Shown: positions 24,689 to 34,584, counted from the stretch's first letter. The stretch: 64,000 bases of DNA from Bacteroidota bacterium (GCA_021815365.1 JAKAGZ010000002.1:1-64000); one strand, 5' to 3'. Made by a program: numbers and translations. Notes: generated by a model from the letters alone, not told the origin.

Positions 24689-26023
24689 TTATCTTCGGGC
24701 TTTTATTTTACCTGACTTCATGAAACCATCGTAATGTCTCATTACCAGGTGGGATTCAATCTGCTGCAGTGTATCTAAAGCAACACCAACAACAATCAGC
24801 AAACTTGTACCGCCGAAAAACTGGGCGAACTGTGGTGATACTCCATAACCACCAACAAAAGCAGGAAGTATAGCAATAATAGCTAAAAATACTGAACCGG
24901 GTAATGTGATCTTTGTTAAAATATTATCAATGAACTCGGAAGTCTGCTTTCCTGGTCTTACACCCGGAATGAATCCGCCTTGCTTCTTCATCGTATCTGC
25001 AACGTCCTTCGGATTAAATGCAATTGCTGTATAAAAATATGTAAAGAAGATTATCATCAAAGCATATATAAACGAATATACGGGAGATGTATAATCAAAG
25101 TATCTCATCAGTCCCTGTAAAAAATCATTATTCGGGAAGAACTGCGCAACCGTGCTCGGGATAAACATAATTGACTGAGCAAAAATTATCGGCATTACTC
25201 CTGCTGTATTTACTCTTAAAGGGATATATTGTGTTACTCCGCCATAAACCTTTCTTCCAACAACTCTTTTTGCATACTGAACAGGGATCCTTCTTGTACC
25301 TTGTGTGACAAGAACAACACCGGCAATAATGAAAACCATAAATGTAATGATTACTAATTCAATCACGATGCTGTGATTACCGGCAGCAATCAACCTGTAC
25401 TCATCAAGAACTGCAAAAGGGAAACGATCAATTATACCGATAAATATTATCAGAGAAATTCCATTTCCTATGCCTTTATCTGTGATCTGCTCGCCAAGCC
25501 ACATCATAAAAACAGTTCCGGAAGTCAGCAATATTATAGTTGACATAGTCCAGCTAAAACCCTGAACACCAACCGGAATGATTGGCGTTCCCTGGACATT
25601 CATATTTAACAATCTTATTGTAACACCCCAGGCTTGCAAAGCAGATATAAGAACAGTGCCATATCTTGTTAACTGTGTAATTTTTTTCCTTCCGTCCTCT
25701 CCTTCCTGCTGGAGTTTCTGAAAATAAGGAATAACTGCACCTAACAACTGTATTATAATAGATGCTGAGATATACGGCATTATACCTAATGCAAATATCG
25801 CTGCGTTCTTAAAAGCACCACCGACAAACAAGTCATATAACCCAAACAAATTATCTGAAGTTTGCTGCTTGGTACTTTCAGTCAAAAGCGCTGCATCTAC
25901 CCCGGGAAGAGTAATGTGCGCACCAAGACGTACTACAACAAGAAGCGCCAGAGTATAAAGTATTCTCTGGCGAAGCTCGTGAATCTTAAATATGTTCCTG
26001 AAAGTATCAGTAAGTTTAGACAT
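24689..26023 (-). CDS. secY: Protein translocase subunit SecY
   Basis: The 444-residue channel subunit of the Sec translocon, with about ten membrane helices. Visible landmarks include the plug/first helix region 'ILYTLALLVVVRLGAHITLPG', 'GIMPYISASIIIQLL' and 'GIGNGISLIIFIGI', and loop 'RRIPVQYAKRVVG'. Length is normal. Together with SecE (50974) it supplies the translocon core in this window. Confidence 0.97.
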   Translation of the reverse strand: MSKLTDTFRNIFKIHELRQRILYTLALLVVVRLGAHITLPGVDAALLTESTKQQTSDNLFGLYDLFVGGAFKNAAIFALGIMPYISASIIIQLLGAVIPYFQKLQQEGEDGRKKITQLTRYGTVLISALQAWGVTIRLLNMNVQGTPIIPVGVQGFSWTMSTIILLTSGTVFMMWLGEQITDKGIGNGISLIIFIGIIDRFPFAVLDEYRLIAAGNHSIVIELVIITFMVFIIAGVVLVTQGTRRIPVQYAKRVVGRKVYGGVTQYIPLRVNTAGVMPIIFAQSIMFIPSTVAQFFPNNDFLQGLMRYFDYTSPVYSFIYALMIIFFTYFYTAIAFNPKDVADTMKKQGGFIPGVRPGKQTSEFIDNILTKITLPGSVFLAIIAILPAFVGGYGVSPQFAQFFGGTSLLIVVGVALDTLQQIESHLVMRHYDGFMKSGKIKARR

Positions 26024-26034
26024 TTCTAACCGGA

Positions 26035-26493
26035 TTATATCTTTTTAACTGAACCGCCTGCAGCCTCAATTTTATTTTTTGCAGACTGGCTGAAAGCGTT
26101 CACTTCAATTTGAAATTTTGCTTTTACTTCGCCGTTACCTAACAATTTAACCGGTTTATTAAGACTGGAAACCAAACCAATCTCTTTCAATGTTACCGGA
26201 TTAATAACCCCTTCATTTATTTTTTTTGAATCAACTAATTTTTGAAGAGAATCAACATTAACCAGTTGATATTCGGTCTTAAAAATATTTGTAAAACCAA
26301 ATTTTGGTATTCTCCTCTGCAAAGGCATCTGACCACCTTCGAACCAGGCTTTGTGTTTTGCGCCTGAACGTGAGAGCTGACCATTGCTTCCTCTCGTCGC
26401 AGTTCCGCCGTGACCTGAGCCGGCACCCCTGGCAATTCTCTTGCGTTTTTTCCTTGAACCTTTCGTATATTTTAAATTACTTAGAATATCCAT
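26035..26493 (-). CDS. rplO: 50S ribosomal protein L15
   Basis: A 152-residue protein with the Gly/Arg-rich N-terminus 'GSRKKRKRIARGAGSGHGGT' that threads into 23S rRNA, then 'GQMPLQRRIPKFGF' and a C-terminal globular part ending 'NKIEAAGGSVKKI'. It lies 11 bases before secY. Confidence 0.96.
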   Translation of the reverse strand: MDILSNLKYTKGSRKKRKRIARGAGSGHGGTATRGSNGQLSRSGAKHKAWFEGGQMPLQRRIPKFGFTNIFKTEYQLVNVDSLQKLVDSKKINEGVINPVTLKEIGLVSSLNKPVKLLGNGEVKAKFQIEVNAFSQSAKNKIEAAGGSVKKI

Positions 26494-26504
26494 ATAAAAG
26501 CCTT

Positions 26505-26693
26505 TTACTTTCCTTTAATTTCTTCAACCGTAACCAGATGCTTAACTTTATTTATCATTCCCCTGATCTGGGGAGTATCATTGTGAATTTTTTCCCAATG
26601 AGGTCTGCCTAAACCCAAAGCCTCAATCGTTAACTTCTGATCTTTTGGTCTGTCAATTACGCTTCTGGTTTGTATAATTTTAATTTTTTTCAT
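26505..26693 (-). CDS. rpmD: 50S ribosomal protein L30
   Basis: A 62-residue protein with '[20 protein letters not shown]', '[20 protein letters not shown]' and '[10 protein letters not shown]', matching the small bacterial L30. It occupies its standard place between rpsE and rplO. Confidence 0.95.
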   Translation of the reverse strand: MKKIKIIQTRSVIDRPKDQKLTIEALGLGRPHWEKIHNDTPQIRGMINKVKHLVTVEEIKGK

Positions 26694-26704
26694 TCTTTCC
26701 TCAA

Positions 26705-27211
26705 TTAAGAACCGAACAATTCACTTACAGTCATTCCTCTTTTCTTTGCCATTTTTTTTACATCGGTCAAATTCAGTAAACCATTTAAAGTAGCTTTAAC
26801 CTGGTTGTGAGGGTTGCTTGAGCCGAGTGATTTAGTAAGAATATCCTGAACACCTGCAGACTCAAGAACAGCGCGAACACCGCCGCCGGCAATTAAGCCG
26901 GTCCCCGGTGAAGCTGGTTTCAATAAAACTCTTCCCGCTCCAAACTTTCCAACAATTTCATGTGCAATTGTTCCTTTAATTACATTAACCTCGACCAGGT
27001 TTTTCTTAGCATCGTCTATTCCTTTGGAAATTGCATCAGTAACTTCGTTGGCTTTACCCAATCCAACACCAACGATCCCGTTGCCATTTCCAACAACAAC
27101 AATAGAGTTGAAGCTGAACCTGCGCCCGCCTTTAACAACTTTGGCAACCCTGTTAATCTGCACAACTTTTTCTTTTAAGTTTTCTACTTCTGTAGATTTT
27201 ACAATTTTCAA
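26705..27211 (-). CDS. rpsE: 30S ribosomal protein S5
   Basis: A 168-residue decoding-fidelity protein. The S5 N-terminal domain has '[17 protein letters not shown]' and '[17 protein letters not shown]'; the C-terminal domain has '[19 protein letters not shown]' and '[15 protein letters not shown]'. The start is TTG at 27211 without a clear ribosome site. It begins 73 bases after the 3' end of an embedded tRNA-Gln gene, so its mRNA may be processed at its 5' end. Confidence 0.94.
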   Translation of the reverse strand: MKIVKSTEVENLKEKVVQINRVAKVVKGGRRFSFNSIVVVGNGNGIVGVGLGKANEVTDAISKGIDDAKKNLVEVNVIKGTIAHEIVGKFGAGRVLLKPASPGTGLIAGGGVRAVLESAGVQDILTKSLGSSNPHNQVKATLNGLLNLTDVKKMAKKRGMTVSELFGS

Positions 27212-27284
27212 TTTTTCTCTCGTTTAAAAAATTATTAAATGCTCTTCAAAATTTCTAAATATTGCCGGCTTGCTTAGCATCAAG

Positions 27285-27355
27285 CTGCCGGGAGAGGATT
27301 CGAACCTCTACAGACGCCTCCAAAGGGCGTAGTCCTGCCATTAGACGACCCGGCA
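27285..27355 (-). tRNA. tRNA-Gln(TTG), embedded in the spc operon
   Basis: The - strand folds as a standard cloverleaf: acceptor TGCCGGG/CCCGGCA, anticodon arm ACGCC-CTTTGGA-GGCGT with anticodon TTG, T-arm around GAGGTTCGAATCCTC and discriminator G. CCA is not encoded. It lies between rplR (35 bases before) and rpsE (73 bases after) in the same orientation, so it would be excised from the ribosomal-protein transcript. Confidence 0.95.
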
Positions 27356-27390
27356 AAAAAGGCTGCCTTGCAGGTTAATTGCTTTCATCA

Positions 27391-27756
27391 TTAAAATTTT
27401 AATCCTCCTTCGCGTGCACCTTCAGCAATTGCCTGGATTCTGCCATGATAGCGGTAACCATTTCTATCAAAAACAACCGAGGATATTTTTTTCTCTAATG
27501 CTTTCTTTGCTAAAAAACTTCCTACTACTTTACCTTTTGCAATTTTACCTTTAGCATTTTTTATTTCATCCGTTAATTCCTTATTTAAGGAAGAAGCAGA
27601 AACAATTGTTCTGCCGGTAGTATCGTCTATCAATTGTGCGTATATGTTTGAAAGACTGCGATACACGCTTAGCCTGGGTCTTTCCGGTGTTCCGGAAACT
27701 GACTTCCTGATTTTTGCCTTCGATCGCAACCTCGAATTTCTATTCTTATTGATCAT
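27391..27756 (-). CDS. rplR: 50S ribosomal protein L18
   Basis: A 121-residue 5S rRNA-binding protein: 'KIRKSVSGTPERPRLSVYRS', 'IYAQLIDDTTGRTIVSAS' and the C-terminal 'FDRNGYRYHGRIQAIAEGAR'. It is followed by tRNA-Gln instead of directly by rpsE. Confidence 0.96.
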   Translation of the reverse strand: MINKNRNSRLRSKAKIRKSVSGTPERPRLSVYRSLSNIYAQLIDDTTGRTIVSASSLNKELTDEIKNAKGKIAKGKVVGSFLAKKALEKKISSVVFDRNGYRYHGRIQAIAEGAREGGLKF

Positions 27757-27780
27757 CTTCTAAAATATCTCCGCTAAAAA

Positions 27781-28320
27781 TTATTTACCGGCAGTTTTCC
27801 CGGCTTTTCTCTGAATTTGTTCGTCAGAATATTTTATACCTTTACCTTTATATGGCTCCGGCTTCCTGATTGATCTGATTTTTGATGCAACCATTCCGAC
27901 AAGCTGCCTGTCAATTCCAGAAATAGTAATCTGTGTAGGTGCCGGCGTTTGCAGAACAATCCCATCCGGAGGCATAAAATAAATCGGGTGTGAAAAACCA
28001 ATATTCAATAAAAGGTTCTTGCCTTTCATTTCCGCTTTATAACCTACGCCAACTATTTCGAGACTTTTCTCATAGCCTTTTGTAACACCATTAATCATGT
28101 TCTGGATCAAAGCCCGTGTAAGACCATGTAACGCTTTATTTTCTTTAAGATCATCAGGACGGCTCACATAAATTTCACTATCTCTGACATCTATTTTCAT
28201 AGCGTTATGGAAACGATTTTCCAATTCACCTTTTGGCCCTTTAACTTTTAAAGAGTTACCGTTAAGCGTTACGGTTACTCCTTTCGGAACTAACACAGGT
28301 TTTTTACCAATTCTTGACAC
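27781..28320 (-). CDS. rplF: 50S ribosomal protein L6
   Basis: A 179-residue protein of two duplicated domains near the sarcin-ricin loop: 'SRIGKKPVLVPKGVTVTLNG', 'LKVKGPKGEL' and the C-terminal 'IRKPEPYKGKGIKYSDE'. The start is GTG at 28320. Confidence 0.97.
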   Translation of the reverse strand: MSRIGKKPVLVPKGVTVTLNGNSLKVKGPKGELENRFHNAMKIDVRDSEIYVSRPDDLKENKALHGLTRALIQNMINGVTKGYEKSLEIVGVGYKAEMKGKNLLLNIGFSHPIYFMPPDGIVLQTPAPTQITISGIDRQLVGMVASKIRSIRKPEPYKGKGIKYSDEQIQRKAGKTAGK

Positions 28321-28377
28321 TTTAACTCTCCATTCAAATTTTTTTTATATTTCCGGCTAACGCTCAAGCAAAGAAAA

Positions 28378-28773
28378 TTACCATATATGACAGACAATTT
28401 CACCACCCAAAGATTTACTCCTGGCTTCTTTGTCAGTCATCAATCCTTTTGATGTGGAAATTATTGCAATGCCCAAACCATTTAATACTCTCGGCAACGA
28501 ATCAGCGCCTTTATAAACTCTTAAACCAGGAGTGCTGATCCTTTTCATTCCGCCGATGACGTTGCTGCCATTGTCATATTTCAGTTTTATTCTTAAAATA
28601 TTTTGCTTGTTGTCTTCCAAAACTTCATAATCTTCTATAAATTTCTGTTGTTTTAAAATTTCAACTAAGCTCTTCTTCATATTTGAAGAAGGGATATCAA
28701 CTCTTATTTTTTTAGCTCTAACTGCGTTTCTGATTCTTGTTAATAAATCTGAAATCGGATCTGTTACTGGCAT
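28378..28773 (-). CDS. rpsH: 30S ribosomal protein S8
   Basis: A 131-residue 16S rRNA-binding protein: '[18 protein letters not shown]' at the N-terminus, '[20 protein letters not shown]' and '[20 protein letters not shown]' near the C-terminus. S8 commonly represses spc operons; the mRNA site was not identified here. Confidence 0.97.
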   Translation of the reverse strand: MPVTDPISDLLTRIRNAVRAKKIRVDIPSSNMKKSLVEILKQQKFIEDYEVLEDNKQNILRIKLKYDNGSNVIGGMKRISTPGLRVYKGADSLPRVLNGLGIAIISTSKGLMTDKEARSKSLGGEIVCHIW

Positions 28774-28786
28774 ATAATATCTCCTG

Positions 28787-29056
28787 TTACCAACTTGACT
28801 TTTTTAAACCGGGAATTTCTCCTCTAAGAGCCATTTCTCTTAGAACCAATCTGGAAACTCCGAATTTTCTATAATAACTGCGTGCTCTGCCTGTAAACAT
28901 ACACCTGTTGTGTAATCTTACAGGTGAAGAATTTCTTGGCAATTTTTGCAAAGCTTCATAGTCACCTTTTTCTTTCAATTCTTTTCGAAGCTTAGAATAC
29001 TTATCAACTAATTTTATTCTTTTATCCTGCCTGGCTATTAAACAAGTACGAGCCAT
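28787..29056 (-). CDS. rpsN: 30S ribosomal protein S14 (long, zinc-free form)
   Basis: An 89-residue protein. '[19 protein letters not shown]' and '[18 protein letters not shown]' are diagnostic. The paired CxxC zinc ligands of short S14 are absent, so this is the C- long form. It lies 13 bases before rpsH. Confidence 0.96.
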   Translation of the reverse strand: MARTCLIARQDKRIKLVDKYSKLRKELKEKGDYEALQKLPRNSSPVRLHNRCMFTGRARSYYRKFGVSRLVLREMALRGEIPGLKKSSW

Positions 29057-29067
29057 TAAATCTCCTG

Positions 29068-29718
29068 TTACGCTGTTTTTAATTCTTTTTTCATAAACGG
29101 CACTCCGAATGCAGAAAGCAATTCAAAAGCTTCTGCATCTGTATTCGCCGTTGTTACCAGTGTTACATCCATACCCATGACTTTTGTTATTTTTTCAACA
29201 TTAATCTCCGGGAAGATGATCTGTTCCTTTACACCTAATGTATAATTTCCTCTTCCGTCGAAAGACTTGTCCGATAATCCTCTGAAATCTCTCACACGAG
29301 GTAAAGCAATATTTACAAGCCTGTCGAGAAACTCATACATTCTTTCGCGTCTTAAAGTAACAATTGCACCAATCTTTAACCCTTCTCTTAATTTAAAATT
29401 AGAGATAGCCTTTTTCGCTTTCCTTACACTCGGTCTCTGTCCTGTAATCGTTTCAAGCTCTTTAACAGCTTCCTCAAGAATTTTCTGATCTGCAACTGCA
29501 GCACCCACACCCATATTGACAACTATCTTATCTAATTTCGGCACCTGCATTACACTTTTATATCCAAACTTTTTCATTAAAGATGGAATAATTTCTTTTT
29601 TATATTCTTCGTGTAATCTTACTTTAACTTTTATTTCTTTACCTGAACCGGCGCTTTCTTTCTGTGAAGATTTTGTCTTCTTTTCAGCACCTTCTTTTTT
29701 TACTTTCTTCTCAGCCAT
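29068..29718 (-). CDS. rplE: 50S ribosomal protein L5 with N-terminal extension
   Basis: A 216-residue 5S rRNA-binding protein. The L5 core begins near residue 37 ('[10 protein letters not shown]') and includes '[16 protein letters not shown]', '[20 protein letters not shown]' and '[10 protein letters not shown]'. It carries about 35 extra N-terminal residues rich in Lys, Glu and Ser, absent from the usual ~180-residue protein. ATG 29718 is chosen; a codon at 29730 in the same frame would add four residues. Confidence 0.95.
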   Translation of the reverse strand: MAEKKVKKEGAEKKTKSSQKESAGSGKEIKVKVRLHEEYKKEIIPSLMKKFGYKSVMQVPKLDKIVVNMGVGAAVADQKILEEAVKELETITGQRPSVRKAKKAISNFKLREGLKIGAIVTLRRERMYEFLDRLVNIALPRVRDFRGLSDKSFDGRGNYTLGVKEQIIFPEINVEKITKVMGMDVTLVTTANTDAEAFELLSAFGVPFMKKELKTA

Positions 29719-29756
29719 ATTTTTAATCAAACCTTAAGTAAAAAATATTTTGAAAA

Positions 29757-30080
29757 TTATATCATTTCGCCGCTAAGTTTGCTTACCCGTGCTCTTTTCT
29801 TTTTCCCTGTCTTTTCATCAAGAATAATCTGAGCACCAATCCTTGTGGGTTCATTTGTTTTAGGGTCAAGAAGCATAACATTAGATGAATGTATCGGAGC
29901 TTCTTTTTCAATGATACCACCTTGCGGATTTTTTTGATTAGGTTTAGTGTGCCTTTTCCTCAGATTGATTCCTTCAATAATGACTTTGGAATTCTTGGGA
30001 AATACTTTTAACACTTTGCCTGTTTTACCGGCATCGTTGCCGGCTATTACCATCGCATTATCATTTTTATGAATTTTCAT
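29757..30080 (-). CDS. rplX: 50S ribosomal protein L24
   Basis: A 107-residue assembly-initiating protein with a KOW motif: '[20 protein letters not shown]', '[20 protein letters not shown]', '[15 protein letters not shown]'. Standard place between rplN and rplE. Confidence 0.96.
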   Translation of the reverse strand: MKIHKNDNAMVIAGNDAGKTGKVLKVFPKNSKVIIEGINLRKRHTKPNQKNPQGGIIEKEAPIHSSNVMLLDPKTNEPTRIGAQIILDEKTGKKKRARVSKLSGEMI

Positions 30081-30094
30081 TTTAAAACCAAACT

Positions 30095-30463
30095 TTATAA
30101 TACTTCAGATGCTAATGAAACTATTTTCATAAATTGTTTATCGCGCAGCTCTCTTGCAACCGGACCAAAGATACGCGTGCCTTTTGGCTCGTTCTGGTTA
30201 GTAATAAGAACCGCAGCATTCTCATCAAATCTTATATATGAACCATCCTTGCGTCTTACTTCTTTTTTTGTTCTAACAACAACGGCTCGTGAAACTTCAC
30301 CCTTTTTGACAGTTCCATTAGGAATAGCGGCTTTAACTGAAACAACAATTAAATCACCCAAGCTGGCATACTGTCTTCCGCTGCCGCCAAGTACTCTGAT
30401 ACATCGTACTTTCTTTGCGCCCGAGTTGTCGGCAACAACTAAATTAGTTTCTTCCTGGATCAT
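30095..30463 (-). CDS. rplN: 50S ribosomal protein L14
   Basis: A 122-residue interface protein: '[20 protein letters not shown]', '[20 protein letters not shown]' and 'SLASEVL' at the C-terminus. Length is exactly typical of the family. Confidence 0.97.
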   Translation of the reverse strand: MIQEETNLVVADNSGAKKVRCIRVLGGSGRQYASLGDLIVVSVKAAIPNGTVKKGEVSRAVVVRTKKEVRRKDGSYIRFDENAAVLITNQNEPKGTRIFGPVARELRDKQFMKIVSLASEVL

Positions 30464-30483
30464 TTTTTATGCTACTCCTGTTA

Positions 30484-30741
30484 CTACTTGGCTTTTTCTA
30501 TAATTTGAACTAAACGCCATCTCTTCATTTTACTCAATGGCCGTGTTTCCATAATTTTAACTTTGTCTCCAATACTGCATTCTCTTTTTTCATCGTGAGC
30601 CATTAGCTTTGTGGTCTTCTTAAAATATTTTTTATATATCGGATGAGGAACTTTTCTTTCAATTGCAATCGTAATTGTTTTATCCATTTTATTGCTTACA
30701 ACGATACCTACTCTCGTTTTCCTTAATGTGCGTTCTGCCAT
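30484..30741 (-). CDS. rpsQ: 30S ribosomal protein S17
   Basis: An 85-residue OB-fold protein: '[20 protein letters not shown]', '[16 protein letters not shown]' and '[14 protein letters not shown]'. ATG 30741 lies 2 bases after the rpmC stop and is preferred over the in-frame TTG at 30747, which overlaps that stop. Confidence 0.95.
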   Translation of the reverse strand: MAERTLRKTRVGIVVSNKMDKTITIAIERKVPHPIYKKYFKKTTKLMAHDEKRECSIGDKVKIMETRPLSKMKRWRLVQIIEKAK

Positions 30742-30743
30742 AG

Positions 30744-30971
30744 TCAAGCATTAGCTCCTTGTTTGTTTGCTTCTCTCTGTTCAGCAAGTTGTCTTTCTTT
30801 TAAAACAGTTTTCATCCTGGCAATATCTTTTTTAGCAAGACCCAGCTTTGCAGTATTGGTTAATTGCTTTAACTGATGAGAAAAGCGAAGATCAACAATA
30901 TTTTTTTCTTCTTCGTTGATCCTCTTGATCAACTCATCAGTTTTCATTTCTCTTATTTCGTGAATTTTCAT
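30744..30971 (-). CDS. rpmC: 50S ribosomal protein L29
   Basis: A 75-residue helical hairpin protein near the tunnel exit: '[20 protein letters not shown]' and '[10 protein letters not shown]' are diagnostic. ATG 30971 has AGAGGA upstream. A possible start at 30992 overlaps the rplP stop (TAATG) and would add seven atypical residues, so it was not used. Confidence 0.93.
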   Translation of the reverse strand: MKIHEIREMKTDELIKRINEEEKNIVDLRFSHQLKQLTNTAKLGLAKKDIARMKTVLKERQLAEQREANKQGANA

Positions 30972-30991
30972 TTTAATTCCTCTTTCGGGCA

Positions 30992-31408
30992 TTATTCAAA
31001 ATCAGGTCTGGAAACCACTTTGGTTTTAATTGGCAGTTTATAAGAACAGCCCATTAAAGCGTCGTTCGCAATTTCTCTTGAAACACCTGAAACTTCGAAA
31101 AGTATTCTTCCTGGTTTAATAACAGCAACCCAAAATTCCGGTGCGCCTTTACCTTTACCCATTCTTGTTTCAAGAGGTTTTTTAGAAACAGGTTTATCAG
31201 GAAAAATCCTAATATAAACTTTCCCGTCTCTTTTCATTTTTCTTGAAAGAGAAACACGGCAAGCCTCAATCTGACGGCTTGTAATCCAATGTGGTTCTAA
31301 TGCTTTTAAGCCGAAATCACCATAAGCAACAGTACTGCCTCTTTTAGCTTTGCCTGCCATTCTTCCTCGCTGTGCTTTTCTGTATTTTACTCTTTTAGGC
31401 ATTAACAT
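30992..31408 (-). CDS. rplP: 50S ribosomal protein L16
   Basis: A 138-residue protein near the A-site tRNA elbow and peptidyl-transferase centre. The N-terminus '[19 protein letters not shown]' and '[20 protein letters not shown]' are diagnostic. The start at 31408 gives the usual ML.PKR beginning. Confidence 0.97.
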   Translation of the reverse strand: MLMPKRVKYRKAQRGRMAGKAKRGSTVAYGDFGLKALEPHWITSRQIEACRVSLSRKMKRDGKVYIRIFPDKPVSKKPLETRMGKGKGAPEFWVAVIKPGRILFEVSGVSREIANDALMGCSYKLPIKTKVVSRPDFE

Positions 31409-31428
31409 AATTAAAAACTCCGCAAATT

Positions 31429-32070
31429 TTATTCAGTAGCTCTTTTATCTAAAATTTCACCGCGGCAAATCCAAACTTTAACTCCGATGGATCCGTAAAT
31501 TGTTTCGGCTCTTCCGTGAGCATAATCTATATCTGCCCGAATAGTATGCAGCGGAATTCTGCCTTGTTTGTATTGTTCCGTGCGAGCCATTTCAGCACCG
31601 CCTAATCTGCCGGAACACATGATCCTAATCCCTTCGGCACCCATTCTCATACCTGCTGTGATAGCCATTTTCATAGCTCTTCTGAAAGAAACTCTTCCTG
31701 CCAGTTGACTTGCAACATTTTCAGCTACAAGGTATGCATCCAATTCCGGGCGTTTAATTTCTGATATCTGCACTTTAACTTCTTTATCTGTTACCTGTTT
31801 TAATTCCTGCTCAAGCTGTGTAATTTCTTTACCGCTTTTACCTATTACAACTCCTGGTCTTGAAGTATGAATTGTCAAAATAATATTTTTCGATGTCCGG
31901 TCAATAATTATCCTTGAAATTCCTGCCTTCTTAAGTCTGTTCTTAATATAATCTCTAAGTTTTGCATCCTCTTTAATCTTACCTGCGTAACTTTTATTTT
32001 CATACCAATTAGAGTCCCATCCCCTTATTACACCAACTCTAAAACCAACCGGATCTGTTTTCTGTCCCAA
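31429..32070 (-). CDS. rpsC: 30S ribosomal protein S3
   Basis: A 213-residue mRNA-entry-site protein: '[19 protein letters not shown]', KH-type '[20 protein letters not shown]' and '[20 protein letters not shown]'. The start is TTG at 32070, with a strong GGAGG 8 bases upstream. Confidence 0.96.
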   Translation of the reverse strand: MGQKTDPVGFRVGVIRGWDSNWYENKSYAGKIKEDAKLRDYIKNRLKKAGISRIIIDRTSKNIILTIHTSRPGVVIGKSGKEITQLEQELKQVTDKEVKVQISEIKRPELDAYLVAENVASQLAGRVSFRRAMKMAITAGMRMGAEGIRIMCSGRLGGAEMARTEQYKQGRIPLHTIRADIDYAHGRAETIYGSIGVKVWICRGEILDKRATE

Positions 32071-32089
32071 AAAAATAACCTCCTAAAAT

Positions 32090-32434
32090 TTATGCTCTAG
32101 TAGCAACGACAATTGTTAAATGACAGGATCTTTTTCTGATTTTATATGCACGTCCCATCGGTGCTGCCGAAATTCTCTTCAGGGTAGGTCCCTGGTTTAC
32201 AAAAGCTTCTTTTACAAACAGATCAGCAGGTTCTATTTTTGTATTTTCGTTATTATTCATAATGTTAGCAACAGCCGACCTTAAAACTTTTTCAGCATCT
32301 TTTGATGCATGTTTGGGCTGAAAATGTAAAATTTCAATTGCCTTTTCTACAGGTATACCTCTGATCAAATCAATCACTAATCTCATCTTCCTTGGTGATG
32401 AAGGAATAAATCTATGTTTTGCTTTAGCTTCCAT
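32090..32434 (-). CDS. rplV: 50S ribosomal protein L22
   Basis: A 114-residue protein lining the exit tunnel: 'RFIPSSPRKMRLVIDLIRG', 'VKEAFVNQGPTLKRI' and 'AAPMGRAYKIRKRSCHLTIV'. The frame extends upstream into rpsS, but ATG 32434 with AAGGA ahead matches the usual L22 N-terminus. Confidence 0.95.
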   Translation of the reverse strand: MEAKAKHRFIPSSPRKMRLVIDLIRGIPVEKAIEILHFQPKHASKDAEKVLRSAVANIMNNNENTKIEPADLFVKEAFVNQGPTLKRISAAPMGRAYKIRKRSCHLTIVVATRA

Positions 32435-32456
32435 TTTTTCAAAATCCTTAAATAAA

Positions 32457-32753
32457 TTAAGCCTCTGGTGTCGGAGTAGTAGTCTTTTCAGATTTTGTAC
32501 CAGAATGTGCTCTGAAAATTCTAGTCGGGGCAAACTCGCCCAGCTTGTGCCCGACCATATTTTCCGTAATATAAACAGGTATCATTTTATTACCATTGTG
32601 AACAGCTATAGTATGACCAACAAAATCAGGAATAACTGTGGATGAACGTGACCAGGTTTTAATAATCTTTTTCTGGTTTGTCTCATTCAGCTTGTTGATC
32701 TTCTGAGCTAACTTATAATCTATGAACGGACCTTTTTTAACTGACCTTGGCAT
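32457..32753 (-). CDS. rpsS: 30S ribosomal protein S19
   Basis: A 98-residue head protein: '[18 protein letters not shown]', '[20 protein letters not shown]' and '[15 protein letters not shown]'. The last ~10 residues (TTTPTPEA) are a flexible tail. Confidence 0.96.
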   Translation of the reverse strand: MPRSVKKGPFIDYKLAQKINKLNETNQKKIIKTWSRSSTVIPDFVGHTIAVHNGNKMIPVYITENMVGHKLGEFAPTRIFRAHSGTKSEKTTTPTPEA

Positions 32754-32764
32754 TTTAATCTCTG

Positions 32765-33589
32765 TTATTTACGTCTTTTAATAATAAGTTTGTTTGATTG
32801 CTTTTTATGTTTCCTGGTTTTCAATCCTTTAGCTTTTTGTCCCCATGGAGAAACAGGGTGACCGCCTCCTGAAGTTTTACCTTCGCCTCCTCCCATTGGA
32901 TGATCTACCGGATTCATAGCAACGCCTCTTACGTGAGGTCGCTTTCCGAGCCAGCGTGATCTTCCTGCTTTACCAAGACTGATATTTTCCTGTTCAGCGT
33001 TACCAACCAAACCATAAGTCGCCATACATTCAAGTCTCACCATTCTTACTTCGCCTGACGGCATTTTTAACTGTGCGTATTCACCTTCTTTGGCAAGCAC
33101 CTGCAAAGCGGTACCGGCGCTTCTGCCTAACTGTCCGCCTTTCCCAGCTTTCAGTTCAACGTTATGAACAAAACTCCCGAGAGGCATTTCTCTTAATGGA
33201 AGCGCATTCCCTACATTTATATCACTTCCGCTTCCTGCAACAACAGTATTGCCAACCTTTAATCCATCGGGTGCAAGAATGTATCTCTTCTCACCGTCTG
33301 CATAATGAAGTAAGGCAATCCTGCAAGTTCTGTTCGGGTCATATTCGATAGAATGAACTTTTGCAGGAATCCCTTTTTTATCCCGTTTAAAGTCAATCTG
33401 CCTGTATTTTCTTTTATGACCACCGCCAATAAAACGAGTTGTAACTCTTCCTAAATTATTTCTACCGCCGGATTTCTTTAAAGAAGCAGTAAGAGATTTT
33501 TCAGGTGTCACTTTCGTAATTTCTTCGAAAGAAGACCTGGACATAAATCTCGTCCCAGATGTAACCGGTCTTAATTTTTTAATTGCCAT
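32765..33589 (-). CDS. rplB: 50S ribosomal protein L2
   Basis: A 274-residue protein needed for subunit joining and peptidyl transfer: '[20 protein letters not shown]', 'VARSAGTAL'-like segment '[20 protein letters not shown]', and '[20 protein letters not shown]' containing the functionally important His. C-terminus '[18 protein letters not shown]'. Confidence 0.97.
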   Translation of the reverse strand: MAIKKLRPVTSGTRFMSRSSFEEITKVTPEKSLTASLKKSGGRNNLGRVTTRFIGGGHKRKYRQIDFKRDKKGIPAKVHSIEYDPNRTCRIALLHYADGEKRYILAPDGLKVGNTVVAGSGSDINVGNALPLREMPLGSFVHNVELKAGKGGQLGRSAGTALQVLAKEGEYAQLKMPSGEVRMVRLECMATYGLVGNAEQENISLGKAGRSRWLGKRPHVRGVAMNPVDHPMGGGEGKTSGGGHPVSPWGQKAKGLKTRKHKKQSNKLIIKRRK

Positions 33590-33611
33590 TTCAAAATCCT
33601 GTTTTCAAAAA

Positions 33612-33905
33612 CTAAACTTGTTCGAACAGCTCAATAGTTTCACCGTCTTTAAGGGTGATTATTGCTTTTTTAGTCGCTGCTGTTTTGCCGACGAACCTGC
33701 CGCTTTTTCTGAATTGCGTTTTGGATTTGCCCGCATGATTGAGCGTTCTTACATCAACAACATGAACATTAAACCTTTTCTCAATCGCTTTTGCAATTTC
33801 AATCTTATTTGCTTTTGGATTAACTAAAAATCCATACTGCTTGTTTGCAGCAGAAAGATTTGTCATCTTCTCAGTAATCAAAGGCTTTATTAAAATATTA
33901 TGCAT
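33612..33905 (-). CDS. rplW: 50S ribosomal protein L23
   Basis: A 97-residue tunnel-exit protein that docks SRP and trigger factor: 'ILIKPLITEKMTNLSAANKQ', 'ANKIEIAKAIEKRFNVHV', 'RTLNHAGKSK'. Its start abuts the rplD stop codon with no spacer, so the two are likely coupled. Confidence 0.96.
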   Translation of the reverse strand: MHNILIKPLITEKMTNLSAANKQYGFLVNPKANKIEIAKAIEKRFNVHVVDVRTLNHAGKSKTQFRKSGRFVGKTAATKKAIITLKDGETIELFEQV

Positions 33906-34553
33906 TTAGTTCACCGCCTCTGATTTAGTTACAAACGTCTTGCTTATTGTATCAACAGCACCTTCCTGGAGTACAAGCACCTGGTTATTTAGTATATCAT
34001 AAGTAGATGCTTTTTCTGCTTCAAGAATTTTTACCTTAGGAATATTCCTTCCTGATTTATAAACAGTTTCGGACTTCCCGTTAGTCAGCAGCAGCACCTT
34101 TTTACCGCCAAGTTTTAAAGAATCAAGAAAGACCTGAAACTCTTTTGTCTTTGGTTTTTCAAAATTAAAATCCTCGACTACAATAAGCTGCTCATCTTTA
34201 ACTTTATAGCTAAGTGCAGATTTTCTTGCAAGTCTTTTAACCTTCTTAGGCAGATCCTGCCTGTAGTCTCTTGGCCTCGGGCCGAAAATCGTACCTCCGC
34301 CAACCCACAAAGGTGATCTGGTTGTTCCTGCACGGGCACCGCCTCTGCCTTTTTGCTTCCATGGTTTTTTACCGCCGCCTCGTACTTCTCCTCTTTCCTT
34401 TGCTTTATGAGTCCCCTGTCTCTGATTAGCGAGGTAAGATTTTACTGACAAATAAATAGCATGATCATTTGGCGCAACTCCAAAAATGTCATCGGAAAGT
34501 TCTACCTTCTTCCCGGAAGTCTTGCCATCTATTTTATAAACATCCAATTTCAT
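33906..34553 (-). CDS. rplD: 50S ribosomal protein L4
   Basis: A 215-residue protein with an internal loop reaching the exit tunnel: 'KERGEVRGGGKKPWKQKGRG' and 'TRSPLWVGGGTIFGPRPRDY'. L4 represses S10 operons in some bacteria; whether the hairpin ahead of rpsJ serves that here is unknown. Confidence 0.96.
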   Translation of the reverse strand: MKLDVYKIDGKTSGKKVELSDDIFGVAPNDHAIYLSVKSYLANQRQGTHKAKERGEVRGGGKKPWKQKGRGGARAGTTRSPLWVGGGTIFGPRPRDYRQDLPKKVKRLARKSALSYKVKDEQLIVVEDFNFEKPKTKEFQVFLDSLKLGGKKVLLLTNGKSETVYKSGRNIPKVKILEAEKASTYDILNNQVLVLQEGAVDTISKTFVTKSEAVN

Positions 34554-34584
34554 TTTGATACCGAATTACTTCTTTTTAATATTC

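Noticed and set aside
30069-30503. 144-codon + strand frame over rplN/rplX
   Set aside because: Antisense to two certain ribosomal protein genes.
32435-32533. Upstream extension of rplV overlapping rpsS
   Set aside because: The extra 33 residues do not resemble L22, and a ribosome site precedes the ATG at 32434.
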